Position numbers and translations under genes: made by a program
Notes under the pieces: model-generated
Database searches by the model: none
What the model was told of the DNA's origin: nothing
The model's input: only the letters and a program-made list of their open reading frames with translations
NCBI GenBank assembly: GCA_963611355.1
Contig: CAVDRM010000012.1
Span: 1-62,987 of the forward strand
Length of the DNA: 62,987 bases
Direction of reading: 5' to 3'
Source of the DNA: CAVDRM01 sp963611355
Lineage (GTDB): Bacteria > Bacillota > Clostridia > Christensenellales > Aristaeellaceae
Part shown: positions 35,206 to 43,006 of the stretch, piece after piece
How positions within the stretch are numbered: the stretch's first letter is position 1
Layout of the letters: each line of letters starts with the position of its first letter

Positions 35206-36219
35206 ATGGCACAGGTAGATTTGGGCATTGACTTTGGCACGGCGAATATCCTTTTTTACGGGCGCGGCCGAGGCATTATTCTGAATGAACCGGCCGTCAT
35301 CGCCGTGGACCGCGAAACGCGGCATGTTTTGGCGGTCGGCGAGGAAGCACACAAAATGCTGGGGCGCGCTCCGGGCAACATCGAGGTCATGCGTCCGCTC
35401 AGGGACGGCATGGTGGCCGATTTTGAAATGGCCAGTGCGCTGCTTCGCTTTTTCGTCGTCAAGGTCGTCGGCAAGCGCTTATTCGGCGGGCCTCGTGTCA
35501 TCCTGTCCCTGCCGTCCGGCGTAAACGAGGTCGAGCGGCACAGCCTGACCACGGCCCTCTTCGAAGCGGGCGTCCGCCGCACTCAAATCATGGAACGCCC
35601 CATTGCCGCCGCCATCGGCGCGGAACTGCCGTTCAACGAGGCCTACGGGCAGATGCTGGTGGACATCGGCGGCGGCATGACGGAGATTGCCGTTCTTTCC
35701 CAAGGCCGCTCCATCGTGCGCGACAGCGTGAAGGCCGCCGGAGACCTCTTCGATGAGGGCATCATCCGCTACATCCGGCGCAAGCACAACCTGCTCATCG
35801 GCGAGGTAACGGCAGCGGAGCTCAAGGAGCGCATCGGCTCGGCCATGCCGCGTGCGGAGCAGATTCCCAGCGATGTGACCGGCCGCAGCCTGATTACGGG
35901 GCTGCCCAAGGTGCTGCACATCATGTCCGATGAAATCACCGAGGCCATTGACGAGCCGCTTCAGCAGCTCATTGAAAACATTCACGCAGTGCTGGAGCAT
36001 ACGCCCGCAGAGCTGGCGGCGGACATCTTTGATTCCGGCATCGTCCTGACCGGCGGCGGCGCGATGCTGAACGGCCTGGCCGAGGCCATCTCCATCGCCC
36101 TTAAAATCGGCTGCCGCACGGCGGACAACCCGCAGGAATGCATCGCCCGTGGCTGCGGGATGACGCTGGAACGCATGAACGAATTCGGGAAATATCTGGG
36201 CACGGGGAAGAGAAGGTAG
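35206..36219 (+). CDS. mreB: MreB/Mbl-like actin homologue
   Basis: A 337-residue MreB-type protein. Phosphate 1 (DLGIDFGTANILFY), phosphate 2 (LVDIGGGMTEIAVLSQGR) and adenosine (VLTGGGAMLNGLAEAI) motifs are all present, and the length matches the family. The ATG at 35206 follows GAGGGA by about 6 bases. It polymerises under the membrane and guides lateral wall synthesis. No mreC, mreD or rod genes follow, so this is a separate copy, perhaps Mbl- or MreBH-like. Confidence 0.88.
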   Translation: MAQVDLGIDFGTANILFYGRGRGIILNEPAVIAVDRETRHVLAVGEEAHKMLGRAPGNIEVMRPLRDGMVADFEMASALLRFFVVKVVGKRLFGGPRVILSLPSGVNEVERHSLTTALFEAGVRRTQIMERPIAAAIGAELPFNEAYGQMLVDIGGGMTEIAVLSQGRSIVRDSVKAAGDLFDEGIIRYIRRKHNLLIGEVTAAELKERIGSAMPRAEQIPSDVTGRSLITGLPKVLHIMSDEITEAIDEPLQQLIENIHAVLEHTPAELAADIFDSGIVLTGGGAMLNGLAEAISIALKIGCRTADNPQECIARGCGMTLERMNEFGKYLGTGKRR

Positions 36220-36274
36220 CAGAAAGCAAAGGGGATATAAAAGGGGCTGCTTTACCGGATCTCAGTGAGACAGA

Positions 36275-36345
36275 CCATCAATATTGAGGCCATGAGCTGC
36301 CCCTCACCTGTGGCTGGCTGCCATCAACATGAGGCAAATATTGAG
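36275..36345 (+). repeat. Imperfect direct repeats upstream of the flavoprotein gene
   Basis: CCATCAATATTGAGGC (36275-36290) recurs as CCATCAACATGAGGC (36321-36335), followed by a further ATATTGAG (36338-36345). The copies are 46 bases apart in the leader of the flavin-reductase-like gene. They could bind a regulator or stem from a small duplication. Confidence 0.3.
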
Positions 36346-36363
36346 TAACAGGAGAAAACAACA

Positions 36364-36918
36364 ATGACCAGAGTAGACTTCGGTGCAAAACCTTTTCTGT
36401 ATCCGATGCCGGTGCTGATTGTCGGTACATATGACGAAAACGGCGTCCCAAACGCCATGAACGCCGCGTGGGGATGCATTACGGACATGAACGAGATTTC
36501 CATCAGCATGGCGGAGCATAAGACAACGGATAATATTGCGAAAACCGGCGCGTTCACCGTCAGCATGGCGACAGAGGATACTGTCATTCCATGCGACTAT
36601 GTGGGCATTGAATCCGCCGGCAAAGTGCCGAACAAATTCGCAAGAGCCGGCTTCCACGCAACAAAGAGCGAAAAAGTCAATGCGCCGCTCATTGACGAGC
36701 TGCCGATGGCGCTGGAATGCAAGCTCAAGAGCTTTGAAAACGGCATTCTGGTCGGCGAAATCGTCAATGTGAATGCAGACGAAAGCATCCTTACAAGCGG
36801 CAAAATCGACCCAAAGAAGCTGAAGCCGATTACCTATGACCCCATTCATAATACCTATGTCGGACTTGGTGAGACGGTGGGAAAGGCGTTCCAAGATGGA
36901 ATGCAGATGAAAATTTGA
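36364..36918 (+). CDS. Flavin-reductase-like FMN-binding split-barrel protein
   Basis: A 184-residue protein of the flavin reductase-like family, with PMPVLIVGTYDENGVPNAM near the start and the FMN-contacting AAWG and SMAEHKTTDNI segments. Such proteins bind FMN and transfer electrons, or act as NAD(P)H:flavin oxidoreductases. AGGAGAAAAC precedes the ATG. The small monooxygenase-like gene follows 23 bases downstream, so the two may work together on quinones or other redox-active compounds. Confidence 0.82.
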   Translation: MTRVDFGAKPFLYPMPVLIVGTYDENGVPNAMNAAWGCITDMNEISISMAEHKTTDNIAKTGAFTVSMATEDTVIPCDYVGIESAGKVPNKFARAGFHATKSEKVNAPLIDELPMALECKLKSFENGILVGEIVNVNADESILTSGKIDPKKLKPITYDPIHNTYVGLGETVGKAFQDGMQMKI

Positions 36919-36941
36919 AGCAATATTTATAGAAAGAAGCT

Positions 36942-37268
36942 ATGCCAATTACAATCAACATCTATTATACAGGCAAGAACGGCAGTGCGAGGATATTTGC
37001 CGAAGAAATGATGCAAAGCGGCATTGTTGACCGTATTCGTGCCGAAGCAGGCAATGCCCGTTATGAATACTTCTTTCCAATGGACGATGAGGAAACCGTT
37101 TTGCTGATTGATAGCTGGGCAGACCAAGCAGCCATTGATGCACATCATCAATCTCCGATGATGCGGGAAATCATTCGGCTGAGGGAGAAATATGATTTGC
37201 ATATGCTGGTGGAGCGCTATGTGCCGGCAGACGAGCCGGCGCAGGACAGCCTGTTTATTAGAAATTAA
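36942..37268 (+). CDS. ABM-family (YgiN-like) monooxygenase
   Basis: A 108-residue protein with the ferredoxin-like fold of the antibiotic-biosynthesis-monooxygenase/quinol-monooxygenase family: VTVLLIDSWAD-like central strand (TVLLIDSWADQAAIDAHHQS) and a following helix with HHQSPMM. These small dimers act on quinols or heme without a metal cofactor. GAAAGAAG precedes the ATG and the gene is co-directional with the flavoprotein gene. Confidence 0.78.
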   Translation: MPITINIYYTGKNGSARIFAEEMMQSGIVDRIRAEAGNARYEYFFPMDDEETVLLIDSWADQAAIDAHHQSPMMREIIRLREKYDLHMLVERYVPADEPAQDSLFIRN

Positions 37269-37281
37269 GCCCGCAAATCTT

Positions 37282-37794
37282 TTATTCGTGCCCTCTTGTT
37301 GAACCATTTTTGACAACGCATAAATTAAAAAGAAATTTTTCATAATCCTTTACATAGTATCGCTTATTTTTACGACCTTTTTCGATGATAGTGAGTCCCT
37401 CTGCCTCTAATTTTTCTTTCTGCGCTTCAACGCCATTCGGATATTTAGCATTTAATTCTCCGTTGGCCTTTAATGTTCTCCAATAAGGTGTTTCATCTTC
37501 TGAGCGCTGATAACTCGCCCACGCCACAATAGAAACAAAAATTCCTGCTGTAATCGGTTCTGTAAAATCTGCACCGCTTATTTCCGCAAAATAGTCTCGT
37601 ATTTTTCCAACAGTAATCACTTTGCCGTATGGAATTTTTTTCATCACCTTATCATAGTCAGCAGGTGGTGCAAAATACATTTTACTACCGCCATATTTCT
37701 CTATGCTTTTGGGGTCTGTGATAGTTTGAAACTTTGGCATATCCTTATTATCGTGCAGCATGGCATTAAAGTCCTTTTTATCTTCATTTGCCAT
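37282..37794 (-). CDS. MGMT-family alkyltransferase-like protein
   Basis: A 170-residue protein with the DNA-binding domain of O6-alkylguanine alkyltransferases (IPYGKVITVGKIRDYFA). The acceptor motif PCHR is absent; the aligned segment reads TPYWRTLKANGEL, so Cys is replaced. This is the pattern of alkyltransferase-like (ATL) proteins, which flag lesions instead of repairing them. An N-terminal extension of about 45 residues is additional. The ATG at 37794 follows GGAGGTGA by 5 bases; the GTG at 37803 lies within that site. The gene is noticeably more AT-rich than its surroundings, hinting at transfer. Confidence 0.72.
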   Translation of the reverse strand: MANEDKKDFNAMLHDNKDMPKFQTITDPKSIEKYGGSKMYFAPPADYDKVMKKIPYGKVITVGKIRDYFAEISGADFTEPITAGIFVSIVAWASYQRSEDETPYWRTLKANGELNAKYPNGVEAQKEKLEAEGLTIIEKGRKNKRYYVKDYEKFLFNLCVVKNGSTRGHE

Positions 37795-38166
37795 TTTGGT
37801 CACCTCCGCCTTAAGAATAATCTGTTTAGCCTACTTATGCAATGAGACTGTTTGAAAAATTCCAACTTTTTTATCTGTCAATCTATCCCGCATGGAATAT
37901 CGGCCCTATTCAATGGTTTGATTGGGCATGGAGATGATAATGGCAATTCCTCACCATAACCGCAGCAATCAATCGAAAGGATGGCTGCGGCAGCATGATA
38001 AACGGTGAAGGCTGCGTCAGGCGCCTGCGACCGAGCGGCCGGGCAGAGGATGAACAGAAAAAACTTTTTTTCTGCTGTTTCAGCGGACGGAATACAGGGT
38101 ATATTGAAAACGAGAGCGGTTGTCGCAGTTCAGAACCGTACATGAAAACAAAGGAGGCGGTCTATC
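37795..38166. other. Intergenic region upstream of the rubrerythrin operon
   Basis: These 372 bases contain the leftward promoter of the ATL-like gene. On the right is a possible -10 (TATATT, 38100-38105) for rubrerythrin with no convincing -35. The middle (about 37960-38050) is GC-rich and could fold (GCAGC/GCTGC pairs), but no known riboswitch or PerR box was recognised. Small frames here lack ribosome binding sites. Confidence 0.4.
37814..37842 (-). promoter_or_regulatory. Promoter of the ATL-like gene
   Basis: On the minus strand, TTGCAT (37842-37837) and TATTCT (37819-37814) are 17 bases apart, 20 bases before the ATG. Confidence 0.55.
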
Positions 38167-38712
38167 ATGAATGAACAAAACCGATATGCAGGAACCCAAA
38201 CCGAAAAAAATCTGGAGGCGGCCTTTGCGGGCGAATCTCAGGCAAGAAACAAGTACACCTACTTTGCATCCGTGGCGAAAAAGGAAGGCTATGAGCAAAT
38301 CGCGGCGCTGTTCCTGAAAACGGCCGAGAACGAAAAGGAACACGCAAAGCTCTGGTTCAAGGAGCTGAACGGCATCGGCGATACGGCGCAGAACCTGCTT
38401 CATGCCGCCGAGGGCGAGAACTACGAGTGGACGGATATGTACGACGGCTTCGCCAAGACCGCCGACGAGGAAGGCTTCCATGAGCTGGCGAAGCGCTTCC
38501 GGCTGGTGGCGGCGGTCGAAAAGCACCATGAGGAGCGCTATCGGGCGCTGCTCAGGAACGTGGAAATGGCTGAGGTGTTCGCAAGGAGCGAGGTGAAGGT
38601 GTGGGAGTGCCGCAACTGCGGCCACATCGTGATAGGCACGAAGGCGCCCGAAGTCTGCCCGACCTGCGAGCATCCCCTGAGCTACTTTGAGCTTCACGCG
38701 GAGAATTACTGA
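38167..38712 (+). CDS. rbr: Rubrerythrin
   Basis: A 181-residue protein with an N-terminal four-helix diiron domain (AFAGESQARNKYTYFA, ENEKEHAKLWF, VEKHHEERY supply Glu/His ligands) and a C-terminal rubredoxin domain with CRNCG and CPTCEHP. It reduces hydrogen peroxide in the cytoplasm of anaerobes. AAAGGAGGCGG precedes the ATG. It is the first gene of a five-gene oxygen-defence operon running to 40817. Confidence 0.95.
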   Translation: MNEQNRYAGTQTEKNLEAAFAGESQARNKYTYFASVAKKEGYEQIAALFLKTAENEKEHAKLWFKELNGIGDTAQNLLHAAEGENYEWTDMYDGFAKTADEEGFHELAKRFRLVAAVEKHHEERYRALLRNVEMAEVFARSEVKVWECRNCGHIVIGTKAPEVCPTCEHPLSYFELHAENY

Positions 38713-38713
38713 T

Positions 38714-39328
38714 ATGGTTGAGGGAGCGTTTGACCCGAAAGCCCTGTATCAAATCGGCTACGGCCTGTACGTCCTCACGACGAGGGACGGAGAAAAGGAC
38801 AACGGCTGCATCGTCAACACCGTGATGCAGGTCACAAGCGCACCCGCGCTTATTGCCGTCTGCGTGAGCAAGCAAAACTACTCCTGCGGACTCATTCAAA
38901 AAACAGGCGTGCTGAACATCAACAGTCTGACCGAGAATACGCCGTTTGAGGTGTTCCGGCGCTTTGGGTATCAGAGCGGGCGGGATACGGACAAGTTTGA
39001 CGGCTATACGACCGAAAGAAGCAGCAACGGGCTGATTGTCCTGCCGAGGCACGCAAACGGCTTTCTCTCGCTCGCAGTCGAGCGGGAGGAGGATCTCGGC
39101 TCCCATGTCCTGTTCCTGTGTACGCCGACCGAGGGAAAAATACTGTCCGATGCGGAAACCGTGAGCTATGCCTATTACCAAAAGCACATCAAGCCGAAGC
39201 CGCAGCCGGAGAAAAAGAAAGGCTTCATATGCAGGATATGCGGATATGTCTATGAGGGAGACACGCTCCCGCCGGACTATATCTGCCCTCTCTGCAAGCA
39301 CGGAGCAGCCGATTTTGAACCGCTGTAA
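38714..39328 (+). CDS. hrb: High-molecular-weight rubredoxin (flavin reductase-rubredoxin fusion)
   Basis: A 204-residue fusion of a flavin-reductase-like FMN domain (about 5-155; GYGLYVLTTRDG, NTVMQVTSAPALIAVCVSKQNY) to a C-terminal rubredoxin (about 166-204) with CRICGYVYEG and CPLCKHG. It starts 1 base after the rubrerythrin stop; GGAG lies about 13 bases before. In acetogens such proteins pass electrons from NADH to rubrerythrin, flavodiiron protein or superoxide reductase, which fits its place here between rubrerythrin and desulfoferrodoxin. Confidence 0.9.
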   Translation: MVEGAFDPKALYQIGYGLYVLTTRDGEKDNGCIVNTVMQVTSAPALIAVCVSKQNYSCGLIQKTGVLNINSLTENTPFEVFRRFGYQSGRDTDKFDGYTTERSSNGLIVLPRHANGFLSLAVEREEDLGSHVLFLCTPTEGKILSDAETVSYAYYQKHIKPKPQPEKKKGFICRICGYVYEGDTLPPDYICPLCKHGAADFEPL

Positions 39329-39409
39329 ACAGAGGCGGAGACGCCGAATCCCTATTGAGCGCATACGGGCGCTGTATCCCGTAAATATAGAAAAAAAGGA
39401 GAATCAACC

Positions 39410-39976
39410 ATGAGGAGCATTGCAAAACTTGATCTGCAGTATGCACACCGTTTTTACGGCTTTAAGGGCGAAGCACAGTATCTTCACGGCCATACCGGTA
39501 TTCTCACCATCGAGGTGGAAGGCACGGTCAACGAGGGCGTGAACATGGTGTTCCCCTGCAACGAGATCCAGAAGACCGCATGGGACGTGCTGAAAAACTT
39601 CGACCACGCGCTGATTCTGCGCCACGACGATCCGCTGCTGCCCGCCGTGCTAGACGTTTACGAAAAGCAGGGAATCAGGGACGGCCATCCCAACAACGTC
39701 ATGAAGGGACCCGCCTTCCAAACGGAACTGGCCACCGCGTACCCCGACTGCCGTCTGGTGGTGACGAAGGAGACCATGACCGTGGAGGGCATGATCAAAA
39801 TCGTGTACGAGCTGCTCAAGGACAAGCTGAACATCGTCAAGCTGACCTTCTCCAGCGGCGTGAACACGGCCTCGGCCTGCTTTGAACCCCATCTGACAGT
39901 GGACCGCTGCCCGCTGTGCGGCATTGCGTTGGATGAAAACGGTGTCTGCCCCAAGTGCGGGTATAAGAAACCATAA
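39410..39976 (+). CDS. 6-pyruvoyl-tetrahydropterin synthase/QueD-like protein with C-terminal zinc ribbon
   Basis: A 188-residue protein of the QueD/PTPS fold. The zinc-binding histidines are present (H13 in YAHRF, H26 and H28 in LHGH). The catalytic Cys that precedes LHGH in QueD is Ala22 here, with Glu21 next to it, so normal QueD activity is doubtful; some PTPS-III enzymes use Glu at the equivalent site. The C-terminus adds a zinc ribbon (CPLCG ... CPKCG). AAAAAGGAG precedes the ATG. Its place in an oxygen-defence operon rather than with queC/queE suggests a different role. Alternatively it makes a pterin cofactor. Confidence 0.75.
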   Translation: MRSIAKLDLQYAHRFYGFKGEAQYLHGHTGILTIEVEGTVNEGVNMVFPCNEIQKTAWDVLKNFDHALILRHDDPLLPAVLDVYEKQGIRDGHPNNVMKGPAFQTELATAYPDCRLVVTKETMTVEGMIKIVYELLKDKLNIVKLTFSSGVNTASACFEPHLTVDRCPLCGIALDENGVCPKCGYKKP

Positions 39977-40070
39977 TGCAGGCAGGCGCGGCTGCGCACT
40001 GCATGCACTGAAACGGGACGGGCAGGTGGAATGCGCCTGCCCGCCCGACGGAGGAAAGGAGCCTGATGGC

Positions 40071-40445
40071 ATGGAACAGAAATTCTATCGCTGCCAGCGC
40101 TGCGGCAATATCATCGCCAGGGTCAAGGACACCGGCGTGCCCGTTTTCTGCTGCGGAGAGAAGATGCAGGAGATGATTCCCGGCGTTACGGACGCTTCCG
40201 TGGAAAAGCATGTCCCCGTCTATACCGTGGAAAACGGAAGGGTGCAGGTGACGGTGGGGGCGGACGAGCATCCCATGACGGAGGGACACTTCATCGAGTG
40301 GGTGTCGCTGCAGACCAAGGCGGGCAATCAGCGCAAGGAGCTCAAGCCCGGCGACAAGCCCAGCGTCTGCTTCTACATCTGTCCGGAGGATGAGGTGGAG
40401 GCGGCCTTCGCCTACTGCAACCTCCACGGACTGTGGGAAGGCTGA
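40071..40445 (+). CDS. dfx: Desulfoferrodoxin (superoxide reductase)
   Basis: A 124-residue two-iron superoxide reductase. The N-terminal desulforedoxin site has CQRC and FCCG; the catalytic iron site is supplied by H in VEKHVPVY, by HPMTEGH and by YCNLHG near the C-terminus. It reduces superoxide to peroxide without releasing oxygen; rubrerythrin upstream can remove the peroxide and the rubredoxin fusion can supply electrons. AGGAAAGGAG lies 10 bases before the ATG at 40071. Confidence 0.93.
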   Translation: MEQKFYRCQRCGNIIARVKDTGVPVFCCGEKMQEMIPGVTDASVEKHVPVYTVENGRVQVTVGADEHPMTEGHFIEWVSLQTKAGNQRKELKPGDKPSVCFYICPEDEVEAAFAYCNLHGLWEG

Positions 40446-40481
40446 ATGAGCGGCGCTGAATCGGAAGGGAGGCTGCCGCCC

Positions 40482-40817
40482 ATGCTGTACTGCGAGGACT
40501 GCAAACGCCCCGGCGGGGAGCAGGAAAGCTGTCCCGTCTGCGCCAGCCGGAAATACCGTCCCATAGGGCCGGACGATCTCTGCTTTTTGCGGGAAACGCC
40601 CGCGCTGCAGGGCGATATGCTGGCGGACGTGCTGAACCAGAGCAGCATTCCTCACCTCAAAAAATCTGTGCTGGGCGCGGCACTGTCCATGCAGGTGGGA
40701 AGATTCTACGACCGGTATCGATTCTATGTCCGGTATGACGATCTCTCCGCCGCGCAGGATATCGCGTATTCCCTGTTGGGCGGAGGGGAGCAGACCGGAG
40801 ACGCAAGAAAACAATAA
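40482..40817 (+). CDS. Zinc-ribbon plus DUF2007-like small protein
   Basis: A 111-residue protein. The N-terminus has a zinc ribbon (YCEDCKRPGG, SCPVCASRK) and the rest resembles the DUF2007 signal-transduction-like domain, with PALQGDMLADVLNQSSIPHL and a final VRYDDLSAAQDIAYSLLG. GGGAGG lies 8 bases before the ATG at 40482; an alternative ATG at 40446 touches the dfx stop. It ends the oxygen-defence operon; the function is unknown. Confidence 0.65.
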   Translation: MLYCEDCKRPGGEQESCPVCASRKYRPIGPDDLCFLRETPALQGDMLADVLNQSSIPHLKKSVLGAALSMQVGRFYDRYRFYVRYDDLSAAQDIAYSLLGGGEQTGDARKQ

Positions 40818-41145
40818 AATACGGATGGAAGCTTGCACTGTGAGCGTATCCCCATAGCGGGTATGCGTGCCGGTTTCCCGTCAAAGGGCTGCTGCAGTCG
40901 TCAAATCGGCGTCGCAGCAGTCCTATTTTCATACCCGTGCGATGCTCCTTGCTGCTGAAGGAAGCATGGCAATTGATTCTTAACGGAAAAAACACGGAAA
41001 AAAACGGCGCCTGAAAAATCATTTTGATTTTCACCGAAAACGCTTCCGTTTTGCACGGGATTCTCTGCATATGTATATACAACCGCACGGTCATTGAGGA
41101 AAGGCTGTAAGCAAGCGTTGGAAAAGAAGCCTGTTGAACGGCGCA
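40818..41145. other. Convergent intergenic region
   Basis: These 328 bases carry the rightward terminator at 40886-40929. Leftward there is a weak AT-rich hairpin (near 41014-41035) followed by TTTTTTTCC (around 40996-41004), which may end the regulator operon. No gene is seen. Confidence 0.4.
40886..40929 (+). terminator. Terminator of the oxygen-defence operon
   Basis: GGGCTGCTGC (40886-40895) pairs with GCAGCAGTCC (40914-40923) with one G-U pair, and is followed by TATTTTC. The loop has some further pairing potential. Confidence 0.6.
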
Positions 41146-42144
41146 TCATGGATCTGGCAAATCCTCGCGAGTAACGCGCCGATAGGGAATCCAGACGAAA
41201 CGGCCATCGCTGAGCGGATAGGCGTAAGTATCGGAAGTAATCGCCTCTCCCTTCGCCAGCAGGATGGCCAGATCAACGGCGGCCATGGCCTGGCGCTCGC
41301 CGTCGTTGAACACCGTGCCCAGCAGGGAGCCCTGCCGCAGCGCCTCGATCGCCTGGCTGATGGCGTCCACGCCCACCACGGGCATAAAGCGCCCGCCCGA
41401 AAAATATCCGGCGGCCTTCAGCGCGTTGATGGCGCCCAGCGCCATTTCATCGTTGTTGGAAATGACACATTCGATCTGGTCGCCCCACGCCAGCAGAAAC
41501 CCCGCCATTTTTTCCTGCCCCAGCTGTCGACGCCACATGCCGGTATCCTCCTGCAGCTTTTCCACGCGGAAGCCCGCCTCCTGAAGCGGCTTCAGGGCGT
41601 TTTGCGTGCGCAGTTCGGCATCCTGATGCCCCGGCTCTCCCTTGATGAGCACGTACTGCACCACGCCGTCGCCGTTCCTGTCCGCCTCCGGATGCGCCAG
41701 AAAATACTCCGCGAGAATCTCGCCGCTCAGCCGCCCGCTCTGCGCGCCGTCCGCGCCCACATAAAAGGCGTGCTCATATAAAAGCAGATCCTCCGGCAGC
41801 GGCTGCCGGTTGATAAACAGCACCGGCGTCCGGCGCTGCCTGGCCTTCTCAATCAGATATCCCGCCGCCAGCCGGTCGACCGGGTTGATGATCAGCACGT
41901 CCACATCGGCCTCCAGCAGGGCTTCCACCTGATCGTTCTGCAGGTTCTGATCGTTCCGGCTGTTATAGACGATCAGCCGCGCCCTGCCCTGGGCGTAGAC
42001 TTCCAGATGCAGGCGCAGACTGGCCATGAATGTGTCCGTTTCATCGTATATGCACACGCCGAACACGGGCTCCTCCTGCGCGCACACGGACGCGCCCAGC
42101 ATCATCAGGGCGAGCGCCACGCAAAACAGCTTGATGCTTCTCAT
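41146..42144 (-). CDS. MglB-like periplasmic sugar-binding protein, probable co-sensor
   Basis: A 332-residue protein of the galactose/glucose-binding (peripla_BP_4) family. The ATG at 42144 is chosen because GGGAGAA lies 8 bases before it; an ATG 6 bases earlier sits too close. The signal peptide ends SVCA. The calcium loop DRNGDGVVQYV starting near residue 155 and NNDEMALGA are shared with MglB encoded at 46618. It is the last gene of a leftward regulator-kinase operon and has no permease of its own, so I infer that it presents sugar to the kinase encoded at 43003, as XylFII does for LytS. Confidence 0.8.
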   Translation of the reverse strand: MRSIKLFCVALALMMLGASVCAQEEPVFGVCIYDETDTFMASLRLHLEVYAQGRARLIVYNSRNDQNLQNDQVEALLEADVDVLIINPVDRLAAGYLIEKARQRRTPVLFINRQPLPEDLLLYEHAFYVGADGAQSGRLSGEILAEYFLAHPEADRNGDGVVQYVLIKGEPGHQDAELRTQNALKPLQEAGFRVEKLQEDTGMWRRQLGQEKMAGFLLAWGDQIECVISNNDEMALGAINALKAAGYFSGGRFMPVVGVDAISQAIEALRQGSLLGTVFNDGERQAMAAVDLAILLAKGEAITSDTYAYPLSDGRFVWIPYRRVTREDLPDP

Positions 42145-42163
42145 GAACATTTCTCCCGTACCG

Positions 42164-43006
42164 TCAATTCAACAGCGGAAAGACCAGCTTGACATGCCGC
42201 GCATCGTACATATTGTCCGGCGTGACGATGAACGCGGGCGACCGATACCGTTTTCCCTTTTCATCCCACAGCGCCTGCGCCGCCGCGATGTACCCGGTCG
42301 CATAGGGCGAGGGAAGAACGGCGGCCTGAGTCTGACCGGATTCCAGCCATGCGGCGGCGTTTTCGCCGGGATTCACCAGAATCAGCTGGTGCGCCCACAG
42401 GCCGTCCGCCCTTTCCCGAATCAGCCTCGCCGCCGCTTCATCGTCCAGAGCGATCACCGCGCAGCGCGTGATCTCCGGGCTGACCGTTGCCGCCTCCAGC
42501 CAGCGGCTGCGGAAAACGGATTTCGCGGCTTTGCGCAGGACCTCGCCGCCGCCAAGACAGATCACCCGCTCGGCGCTCACCGATGCGCTCGCCGCCAACT
42601 CGACGTGCTGCTGCACGTCCTGCGTCACCGAGGGGAAGCCATCCTCGTGCGCATCGATGGTCGCGGCACGCAGTCCCTGCTGGCTCACGGCACGCAGCGC
42701 CTCCAGGCGCAGCGCTTCGTCCTTGATATAAATCAGCACGCCGCTGTATTCTGTCCCGCTCCACAGCGCATCCGAGATCGCGGCGGAATCGATGATCTGG
42801 GTGGTCAGCGCGCAGTCCTGCTCCTCCAGCGCCTTCTGGACGCCCTGACGCAGCTGCATGAAATAAGCGCCGGTATCCTCCTGCGTCAGCAGCAGCACGG
42901 AACGCTGCGCGTCAGCCGGAGGACTGTCCTGCGTGCGCAGGCCCAGCAGCATCACGCAAAACGCCGCAAGAATCAGGGACAAGGCCGCGCCCATGACCTT
43001 TTTCAT
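42164..43006 (-). CDS. Second periplasmic-binding-like protein with N-terminal membrane anchor
   Basis: A 280-residue protein: a hydrophobic N-terminal helix (about 5-24) without a clear cleavage site, then a LacI/periplasmic-binding-like domain (RSVLLLTQEDTGAYFMQLRQGV, VLIYIKDE, TIDAHEDGFPSV). Its ATG overlaps the kinase stop as ATGA and GGGAGGCGCGG precedes it. It is more divergent than its neighbour at 41146. The family match is moderate; a signalling role is inferred from gene order only. Confidence 0.65.
   Translation of the reverse strand: MKKVMGAALSLILAAFCVMLLGLRTQDSPPADAQRSVLLLTQEDTGAYFMQLRQGVQKALEEQDCALTTQIIDSAAISDALWSGTEYSGVLIYIKDEALRLEALRAVSQQGLRAATIDAHEDGFPSVTQDVQQHVELAASASVSAERVICLGGGEVLRKAAKSVFRSRWLEAATVSPEITRCAVIALDDEAAARLIRERADGLWAHQLILVNPGENAAAWLESGQTQAAVLPSPYATGYIAAAQALWDEKGKRYRSPAFIVTPDNMYDARHVKLVFPLLN

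Noticed and set aside
37910..38143. 77-codon minus-strand frame in the rubrerythrin upstream region
   Set aside because: No ribosome binding site and no recognisable protein features.
41035..41048. CRE-like site CGAAAACGCTTCCG (12 of 14 to the CcpA consensus)
   Set aside because: It lies between convergent gene ends where no promoter is expected, so it is probably chance or part of an AT-rich terminator.
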